This document shows, one piece after another, positions 58,118 through 64,000 of a DNA stretch of 64,000 nucleotides; the first letter of the stretch is position 1, and each line of letters starts with the position of its first letter. The translations under genes and the position numbers were made by a program. The stretch is from Paenibacillus_AQ nitricinens (GTDB lineage: Bacteria; Bacillota; Bacilli; Paenibacillales; Paenibacillaceae). The notes under the pieces were generated by a model that was not told the origin of the DNA, ran no database searches, and saw only the letters and a list, made by a program, of their open reading frames with translations. The stretch is from NCBI RefSeq assembly GCF_052056485.1, contig NZ_CP183948.1, positions 4,774,001-4,838,000 on the forward strand. The letters are read 5' to 3'.

Positions 58118-60739
58118 TTAATTATCAAATCTTCCGTAGAACGCATTACGGTATACATCAGCAAGCTCAGATACCAGTGGCAGCTTAGGATTGGCAGTTG
58201 TACATTGATCTTCAAACGCACGGTCAGCCAAGTAATCTACGCGGGATTCGAAGTCCTTAGGATCAAAGCCCAGTTGCTGGAACGATTCTTCGATGCCCAA
58301 TTTTTTATTCATATCGCGAATAGCATTGATCAGGCTAGTTACACCTTCTTCAGTTGTGCGGGCTGGCAATCCCAGAATACGGGCAATTTCAGCATAACGC
58401 TCATCAGCTACGAAGTGCGAATATTTAGGGAACGAAGCGAACTTCGTAGGTTTTTTAGCATTGTAGCGGATAACGTGTGGCATAAGGATCGCGTTAGTCC
58501 GACCATGAGCAGTGTGGTACTGTCCGCCCCATTTATGCGCCAAACTGTGGTTAATACCCAAGAATGCATTGGCAAAGGCCATACCAGCAAGTGTGGATGC
58601 GTTATGCATTTTTTCACGTGCTACTCTGTCACCTTCCAGCGCCGATTTTTCAAGGTATTGGAATACCAGTTGGATGGCTTTAATAGCTAGACCATCAGTA
58701 TAGTCACTCGCCATAACAGATACATAAGCTTCGATAGCATGTGTTAATACGTCCATACCTGTATCAGCAACTGCAGTTTTTGGCAAGCTGTATACGAACT
58801 CAGGATCAATGATAGCTACATCTGGAGTTAACTCGTAGTCAGCCAATGGATATTTAGTGTGCTGTTCAGTTGTTTTATCGGTAATAACTGCGAAAGATGT
58901 TACTTCCGAACCTGTACCCGAAGTAGTTGGAATCGCTACAAACTTAGCTTTGTTACCAAGTTTAGGGAATTTGTATACCCGTTTACGGATATCCATGAAT
59001 TTTTGTTTCAGACCATTAAAGTCTGCATCTGGATGTTCATAGAATAACCACATTCCTTTTGCAGCATCCATTGGGGAACCGCCGCCAAGTGCGATGATGC
59101 AGTCCGGTTGGAATCTGTTCATCATTGCAGTACCTTTTTCAACTGTAGTTGTCGATGGATCTGGTTCAACTTCAGAGAACACTTCGATAGCTACAGGAGT
59201 TTGCCGTTGACGCAGGTAATGTTCAACTCTTTCAACATATCCAAGCTTAACCATCATTGGGTCAGTGATAATTGCGACACGTGTGATATCAGGCATTTTG
59301 GTCAGGTACTGAGTAGCGCCTTTTTCGAAATAGATCTTGTCAGGTACTTTAAACCATTGCATATTCACGGTACGACGATTCACCCTTTTCACGTTGATCA
59401 AATTGATTGCTGTAACGTTTTGCGACACGGAGTTACGACCATAAGATCCGCAGCCCAGAGTCAATGAAGGGATATTAGTGTTATAGATATCGCCGATCGC
59501 ACCATGTGTGGAAGGCGAGTTAACGAGAATACGTCCTGTTTGCAGACGGTTAGAGAACTTCATGATTACTTCTTCATTGTTGGAGTGGATAGCCGAGCTG
59601 TGGCCCATACCGCCAAATTCAACAATTTGAGCTGCGCGTTCGATACCTTGATCTGCATTCTTAACTTTGTAGCAAGCAAGAACCGGGCTTAATTTTTCAG
59701 CGGACAGTGGATATTTAGTGCCTACTCCTTCAAGTTCTGCTACCAGAATCTTTGTGCCGGCAGGGACTTGAATGCCACACATTTCAGCAATTTTCACTGC
59801 GGATTGACCTACGATTGCTGGGTTAACCGCACATTTATCTACGTTCATTGCTCCACTAGTCAGTTTGGCAGCTTCTTCTTTATTCACAAAGTAGCAGCCA
59901 TTAGCAATCATTTTTTTCTTCACTTGATCGAAGATTGGTTCTTCGATAATAACAGCTTGCTCGGAAGCACAGATCATACCATTATCAAATGTCTTAGAAA
60001 GAATGATGTCCGTTACGGCTTGATCAATATCCGCGCTCTTTTCAATGAAAGCAGGTACGTTACCAGGGCCTACGCCAAGTGCTGGTTTACCACAGCTGTA
60101 AGCTGCTTTTACCATTGCAGAACCACCAGTTGCCAAGATAAGAGCAACGTCTGGGTTGTTCATCAATGCGTTTGTCTTGTCCATTGTTGGCATTTCAATC
60201 CATTGGATACAGTTCTCAGGAGCGCCAGCTTTCACGGCAGCATCATGAAGAATTTTGGCTGCGGCTGCACTACACTCTTGCGCAGAAGGGTGGAAACCGA
60301 ATATAATAGGGTTCCGTGTCTTAATCGAAATCAACGCTTTAAACATCGTGGTGGATGTAGGGTTGGTTACCGGTGTGATACCCATAACAATTCCGACGGG
60401 TTCAGCAATTTTTTGGAAGCTATCATAAGCGTTGTCTTCAATAACGCCTACTGTTTTATCGTATTTAATTCCGTGCCAGATATATTCAGTTGAGAAGATG
60501 TTCTTCGTAATTTTGTCTTCGTATACGCCGCGTCCAGTTTCTTCTACGGCCAATTTTGCGAGGTACATATGTTTGTCGAGTCCAGCCAACGCCATTGCAT
60601 GAACGATTGTGTCAACTTGCTCTTGGTCTAGCGCCATGAACGCCTCATGCGCTTTTTTTGCTTTATCCACTAAATTCTGAATATACTCTTCAGCGGTAAC
60701 TTGTTTAACTTGGGCGGCGACTTCGTTCTTAACTGCCAT
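58118..60739 (-). CDS. adhE: Bifunctional acetaldehyde-CoA/alcohol dehydrogenase AdhE
   Basis: Reduces acetyl-CoA to ethanol in two steps and recycles NADH in fermentation. It has 873 aa. The N-terminal aldehyde dehydrogenase half has the catalytic Cys in DNGMICASEQAVI. The C-terminal iron alcohol dehydrogenase half has GGGSPMDAAKG and metal ligands in GINHSLAHKWGGQYHTAHGR. The ATG at 60739 has AGGAGG 9 nt upstream; the frame to 60784 lacks a site. It is upstream of pflB. Confidence 0.98.
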   Translation of the reverse strand: MAVKNEVAAQVKQVTAEEYIQNLVDKAKKAHEAFMALDQEQVDTIVHAMALAGLDKHMYLAKLAVEETGRGVYEDKITKNIFSTEYIWHGIKYDKTVGVIEDNAYDSFQKIAEPVGIVMGITPVTNPTSTTMFKALISIKTRNPIIFGFHPSAQECSAAAAKILHDAAVKAGAPENCIQWIEMPTMDKTNALMNNPDVALILATGGSAMVKAAYSCGKPALGVGPGNVPAFIEKSADIDQAVTDIILSKTFDNGMICASEQAVIIEEPIFDQVKKKMIANGCYFVNKEEAAKLTSGAMNVDKCAVNPAIVGQSAVKIAEMCGIQVPAGTKILVAELEGVGTKYPLSAEKLSPVLACYKVKNADQGIERAAQIVEFGGMGHSSAIHSNNEEVIMKFSNRLQTGRILVNSPSTHGAIGDIYNTNIPSLTLGCGSYGRNSVSQNVTAINLINVKRVNRRTVNMQWFKVPDKIYFEKGATQYLTKMPDITRVAIITDPMMVKLGYVERVEHYLRQRQTPVAIEVFSEVEPDPSTTTVEKGTAMMNRFQPDCIIALGGGSPMDAAKGMWLFYEHPDADFNGLKQKFMDIRKRVYKFPKLGNKAKFVAIPTTSGTGSEVTSFAVITDKTTEQHTKYPLADYELTPDVAIIDPEFVYSLPKTAVADTGMDVLTHAIEAYVSVMASDYTDGLAIKAIQLVFQYLEKSALEGDRVAREKMHNASTLAGMAFANAFLGINHSLAHKWGGQYHTAHGRTNAILMPHVIRYNAKKPTKFASFPKYSHFVADERYAEIARILGLPARTTEEGVTSLINAIRDMNKKLGIEESFQQLGFDPKDFESRVDYLADRAFEDQCTTANPKLPLVSELADVYRNAFYGRFDN

Positions 60740-60813
60740 CTCCCTCGTCCTCCTGTCAATTTTTAGTTGTTTTTCTCTACACATTTATCTTATCACATGA
60801 TTTCTACCTTGTA

Positions 60814-60831
60814 TAGTGAAATCTTTCACAA
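60814..60831 (-). promoter_or_regulatory. Rex-like operator upstream of adhE
   Basis: On the minus strand TTGTGAAAGATTTCACTA is an 18-bp near palindrome close to the Rex consensus (TTGTGAAATNNTTCACAA). It lies 75 bp before the adhE start. Rex, the NADH/NAD sensor, commonly controls adhE in Firmicutes. Confidence 0.6.
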
Positions 60832-60856
60832 AGTATAAAGTTTTTTTGATTTGTTT

Positions 60857-60870
60857 TCAAAGCGCTTTCA
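60857..60870 (-). promoter_or_regulatory. cre-like site upstream of adhE
   Basis: On the minus strand TGAAAGCGCTTTGA matches the CcpA site pattern (TGWAANCGNTNWCA) in 13 of 14 positions and is palindromic at its core. Confidence 0.6.
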
Positions 60871-61101
60871 TTCGATCATATTATAGTCTTTTTACCATAT
60901 TTTATGTTATAAAACCCTTTAAATCTTAGATTTATACTTTAATAAGCAAAATTTTAGCTCCTTTTTATTCCATATATCTAAAATCAGTACTCAAAAATGA
61001 ATTCTCTTCATCACAGTCCCTTACGATTTTCCTTCACCGAAATAATTTCCAATTGATTATCACTATTTCTGAAGATTTATAAATTTATAAATCTTCAGAA
61101 C

Positions 61102-61132
61102 AAAAAAACCGACCCCAAAGGGGCCGGTTTTT
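61102..61132 (-). terminator. Terminator of the second sugar importer
   Basis: On the minus strand AACCGGCCCC pairs with GGGGTCGGTT around CTTT, followed by TTTTTTG. Confidence 0.85.
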
Positions 61133-61140
61133 GCATTAGA

Positions 61141-62604
61141 CTATTCCGCTTTAATCGTATCAAAGAATTTCTCTTGCACTGTTTTAGCTGCTGCTTCTAG
61201 CTGGCTCTTGGAATCCGTTCCTTTTTTGGAGAACAGCTCTTGAATAACATTGGACATAGTTGCGTAATAGTCCTGTGTGTTGTATTGAGCTTCAGGTTTA
61301 CCATCCAAAAGTCCCATAATATCAGGGCTATATTGGTATACATTTGTGTACTTGTCATAAACCGCTTTGGTCTTCTTACCAAACTCAGAATCTGCTGAGT
61401 AATAATCTAAGAGTGGCGGGATAAAGTATTTGCCATCAGCTGTACGTTGTTGAAGAACTGCATCCAGGGCTTCCAAACCTTTATCAGAGAAGTAATCAAA
61501 TGTGATATAACGGAATGCCATTTCTTGCTCATCTGGTGTTGCATTCGGATTAATAACGAGGTAATCACCACCAAGTACCCCGGTGTGCTTACCGCCTTTT
61601 TCCATAGCAGGCATTGGATATGTGAGCACATCCTCAGGTTTCAGTCCGCCTTGATTCAGTGCTTGCTCGATTACGCCATCGGATCCAGCCATTACCATAG
61701 CTGTACGACTTTGTTGGAATGCGCCTACAGCATCGCCCCAGCCAAGTGCCCAGTCCTGAGGAATCGCGTTAGCTTCCCATCTAAGTTTTTTGTAGAAATC
61801 CAGTGCTTTAACACCAGCGTCGGAATTAAATGTAGCTACAACCTTGCCGCCTTCAACCTTTTGAATTTCACCGCCAGCTTCGAACAGGAAGTTGGTCCAG
61901 TTCCAGCCTGCTTCGTTACCTTTACCCATTGGAGCAATACCGGAAATGCCTTTTTTGACATCAGCTACGCCTTTAGCCGTATTCAGCATATCATCCCAAG
62001 TCCAATCCATTGGTGGGACTGCAACGCCTTTTTCATCCAGCATTTTTTTGTTGATCATAGTAGTTGTTACATAACCTTTTTGAGTTACGCCGAAAACTTT
62101 ACCATCAATGATGAATTGATTTTGCAGTACTGGGTTAATTTGATCCTTAAATTCATATTTGTTCCAAAGATCCGTAATGTCAGCAACCCAGCCCTTTTCC
62201 ACCAGGAATTTAGCTTCTGTAGCGTAGGTGTTAAAGAAGGTTGGTGCTTCATTCGCAGCCATTTTAATTCCGATTTCACTTACATTGTACTGCCAGTCAT
62301 CTTTAACAATTTCAACATTAGGATATTCAGCTTGGAAACGCTTAATCTTGTCATCTTCTTGCGCTCTCACTTCAGTCAAGTCAGGTGTTGGATAGTGGAT
62401 CTTGATCGTCACTTTTCTTTGAGTAATGTCCTCCACTGGCGCATCCGTAGCAGTTGCTGTATTATCCGTTACCGCATTTGTTGGCGCAGTAGATGCTTCC
62501 CCGCCTTTGTTCCCCGCTGTGTTTCCGTTATTGTTGCCGCTGCAAGCAGATAGCAACGATCCGGCTACAAGTACGCTTAGTAGAACGCTAGAGTACTTAC
62601 GCAT
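61141..62604 (-). CDS. Sugar ABC transporter substrate-binding lipoprotein (second system)
   Basis: A family 1 solute-binding lipoprotein of 487 aa. The lipobox is LLSAC at about residue 21. A Gly/Asn/Thr/Ala-rich linker precedes the binding lobes (FQAEYPNVEIVKDDW, MVMAGSDGVIEQAL, TGVLGGDYLVINPNA). The ATG at 62604 has GGGGAG 5 nt upstream. It is the last gene of an operon of two permeases then binding protein, unlike the first importer where the binding protein leads. Ligand unknown. Confidence 0.94.
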   Translation of the reverse strand: MRKYSSVLLSVLVAGSLLSACSGNNNGNTAGNKGGEASTAPTNAVTDNTATATDAPVEDITQRKVTIKIHYPTPDLTEVRAQEDDKIKRFQAEYPNVEIVKDDWQYNVSEIGIKMAANEAPTFFNTYATEAKFLVEKGWVADITDLWNKYEFKDQINPVLQNQFIIDGKVFGVTQKGYVTTTMINKKMLDEKGVAVPPMDWTWDDMLNTAKGVADVKKGISGIAPMGKGNEAGWNWTNFLFEAGGEIQKVEGGKVVATFNSDAGVKALDFYKKLRWEANAIPQDWALGWGDAVGAFQQSRTAMVMAGSDGVIEQALNQGGLKPEDVLTYPMPAMEKGGKHTGVLGGDYLVINPNATPDEQEMAFRYITFDYFSDKGLEALDAVLQQRTADGKYFIPPLLDYYSADSEFGKKTKAVYDKYTNVYQYSPDIMGLLDGKPEAQYNTQDYYATMSNVIQELFSKKGTDSKSQLEAAAKTVQEKFFDTIKAE

Positions 62605-62654
62605 TGAAACTCCCCTTTTCAATTCATAATTATCTTACCTATCGATCATAAATT

Positions 62655-62668
62655 AGAAACCGTTTACA
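62655..62668 (-). promoter_or_regulatory. cre-like site before the second binding protein gene
   Basis: On the minus strand TGTAAACGGTTTCT matches TGWAANCGNTNWCA in 13 of 14 positions, 50 bp before the start codon. It suggests CcpA control of a separate transcript for the binding protein. Confidence 0.5.
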
Positions 62669-62736
62669 AACGAGGTGCATTTATATTCCTTTCATGTGCA
62701 TGTTTACGATCCATGGGTAAATTCGTCGATAATTGC

Positions 62737-63609
62737 TTATCCTTTCACGGCCGACAAAGCAACCCCACGCATAATGAATTTCTGGAAAATCAAGAAGACA
62801 AGGATTGGAGGCAAGGATACTATAAACAGGATTGCAAACTTAATATTAGTATTGAGTGCCTTCACATTAATAACGTATTTATAAATGGCTGTCGCAAGCG
62901 TATATTTCTCTTCACTGTGCATAACCAAAGATGGCCAGAACCAGTCGTTCCATGCAGTAGAAAAGATAAAGATTGCTAATGTAGCAAAAATCGGAACGGA
63001 TAGTGGCACGGCAATGGAGAAAAAGCTTCTCGGCTCAGAGGCCCCATCAATTCGTGCTGCTTCAAAGATTTCTGGATGAATCCCGTCAAAAAAGTTCTTT
63101 AACAATAGAAAGTAGAAAGTGTTCGCTCCCGCTGGCAACCAAAAGGCCGCGTACTGATTTAGCAATCCAAGCTCCTTCAGATTGACAAAGTTCGGAATCA
63201 TGTAACTGGTCGCCGGAATAAATAATGTCATCAGAAAGAAGAAATAAATCGCTCTTTTGTAAGGAACATTCATACGAGAAATACTAAAAGCTGACATTCC
63301 CAATACGACAAGCGTCACGACCATATTCCCTAAAAAGATATAAATGGTGTTTCTAAGGAACATGGGTAGATCAATGTAATTCATCGCGTCTTTAAGATTA
63401 CTGAAGTGCCATTCCTGAGGGAAAAAATGCGGCGGGAATGAATTCACTTCTTGATTCGACTTCAACCCGTTGAATAACGTCATACAAATCGGGTACAGCA
63501 TGCTAAAAACCATAACCAAAATGACTACGCACATCAAACCATAAACGATCTTATTACTTGTTTTTTTCAAATCGTGTTCTGAAAGAATTCCTCTATCTGC
63601 GCTCTTCAT
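62737..63609 (-). CDS. Sugar ABC transporter permease, MalG type (second system)
   Basis: A 290-aa permease with six helices. The EAA loop is FEAARIDGASEPRSFFSIAV and the end is GVALSAVKG. The ATG at 63609 has AAGGAGG 9 nt upstream, inside the end of the preceding permease gene. Confidence 0.95.
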   Translation of the reverse strand: MKSADRGILSEHDLKKTSNKIVYGLMCVVILVMVFSMLYPICMTLFNGLKSNQEVNSFPPHFFPQEWHFSNLKDAMNYIDLPMFLRNTIYIFLGNMVVTLVVLGMSAFSISRMNVPYKRAIYFFFLMTLFIPATSYMIPNFVNLKELGLLNQYAAFWLPAGANTFYFLLLKNFFDGIHPEIFEAARIDGASEPRSFFSIAVPLSVPIFATLAIFIFSTAWNDWFWPSLVMHSEEKYTLATAIYKYVINVKALNTNIKFAILFIVSLPPILVFLIFQKFIMRGVALSAVKG

Positions 63610-63610
63610 C

Positions 63611-64000
63611 TTAGTAGTCCTCCTTGTTAAGCTTGAACTGTAAAATGCCCAAACCACCCAGGACAATGAACATTAACATGCCAAGCGCAGTAGCTGTTCC
63701 ATAATCGAGTCTTGTAAAAGCATATTTTACGATCAACAGCGCATAGGTAAGCGTAGTGTTATTCGGCCCACCATCAAGCAGTGCCATCTGTGACTGATAC
63801 CCTTGTGAAGTACCAATAACTTGTAGTATTAGCATCAAAAAGATTAAATTACGGAGTGAAGGCAAGGTGATGTACTTTATACGTGCCCACACACCAGCTC
63901 CATCAATTTCAGCGGCTTCATACCAATCTCTTGGAATACTAAGTACAGCAGCCAAGTATATTAGCATCCCTGATCCGAACTGCTGCCATGTCTCCATAAA
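63611..64000 (-). CDS. Partial sugar ABC transporter permease, MalF type (second system)
   Basis: The C-terminal 129 or so codons of a permease cut by the window edge. It has the EAA loop YEAAEIDGAGVWARIKYITL and three final membrane helices, ending FKLNKEDY. It is the partner of the MalG-type protein that follows 1 bp later. Confidence 0.93.
   Translation of the reverse strand, partial: FMETWQQFGSGMLIYLAAVLSIPRDWYEAAEIDGAGVWARIKYITLPSLRNLIFLMLILQVIGTSQGYQSQMALLDGGPNNTTLTYALLIVKYAFTRLDYGTATALGMLMFIVLGGLGILQFKLNKEDY

Larger units (their letters stand above)
60785..61140. other. adhE regulatory region and importer terminator
   Basis: A gene-free AT-rich gap of 356 bp. It holds Rex-like and cre-like sites close to adhE and the terminator of the upstream importer. 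The middle (60880-61095) shows no structure. Confidence 0.5.

Noticed and set aside
61447..62553. Plus-strand open frame of 368 codons
   Set aside because: It is antisense to the second sugar-binding lipoprotein, which has a lipobox, ribosome-binding site and family motifs. The antisense product is Cys/Phe/His-rich with no domain.
1..64000. tRNA or rRNA genes
   Set aside because: No GTTCRANNC-type tRNA arms with a matching acceptor stem and no rRNA-like sequence were noticed; a tRNAscan run would settle it.

Overview
The window is a low-to-moderate GC chromosomal segment of an endospore-forming Firmicute, most likely a Paenibacillus or close relative. Evidence: the spo0A-spoIVB-recN-argR block, a complete spoIIIAA-AH operon fused to the accB-accC and asp23-amaP blocks, a SplB spore photoproduct lyase, many GTG/TTG starts with strong AGGAGG ribosome-binding sites, and a Met-specific T-box. 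Assignment to genus is inference from gene order and protein flavour; there is no rRNA in the window. Nearly all genes are on the minus strand, so each operon reads from high to low coordinates.

Layout. 1-4.1 kb: an accessory patch of short, mostly unrecognised genes (including a 51-aa gene and a membrane-anchored coiled-coil protein) ending in a frameshifted tyrosine recombinase, which abuts an inverted/direct repeat cluster just downstream of spo0A. 4.1-31.7 kb: conserved core. It holds spo0A, spoIVB, recN and argR; then tlyA-dxs-ispA-xseB-xseA-folD (isoprenoid precursors, exonuclease VII, one-carbon metabolism); nusB; the asp23-amaP-DUF2273 envelope-stress block; accC-accB; the eight spoIIIA genes of the mother-cell feeding-tube channel; yqhV; a plus-strand YitT gene; lysC with an internal beta-subunit start; efp, papA and yqhR. 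31.8-33.2 kb: plus-strand yqhQ and a small membrane protein. 33.2-48.3 kb: patatin, a GHL10-type surface glycosidase, mntR, splB, ccdA, a Zur-type zinc uptake locus (znuB-znuC-znuA with a Zur box, and zur itself further on), T-box-controlled metG, yidD, and a 745-aa secreted PKD-like protein. 48.3-54.3 kb: a YesM/YesN-type two-component system next to a sugar ABC importer. 54.6-60.8 kb: anaerobic mixed-acid fermentation genes (pflA, pflB, adhE) with Fnr-, Rex- and cre-like sites. 61.1-64 kb: a second sugar ABC importer that runs off the end.

The most interesting non-textbook signals are: (i) two unrelated secreted-protein genes 11 kb apart (34.3-35.9 kb and 45.2-47.4 kb) that share both an ECF-sigma type promoter (TGnAAC-N16-CGTC) and a conserved leader motif (GACAGAGACC plus a small hairpin ending in GGAG), which suggests one cell-surface regulon with post-transcriptional control; (ii) a family of 60-65 bp tandem intergenic repeats whose edge reaches the Shine-Dalgarno of argR and spoIIIAF; (iii) a nested inverted-repeat element of about 190 bp next to a three-unit 39-bp tandem hairpin array at 48 kb; and (iv) the recombinase/repeat junction beside spo0A. 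All regulatory calls are pattern matches made by eye; none was checked by a search.
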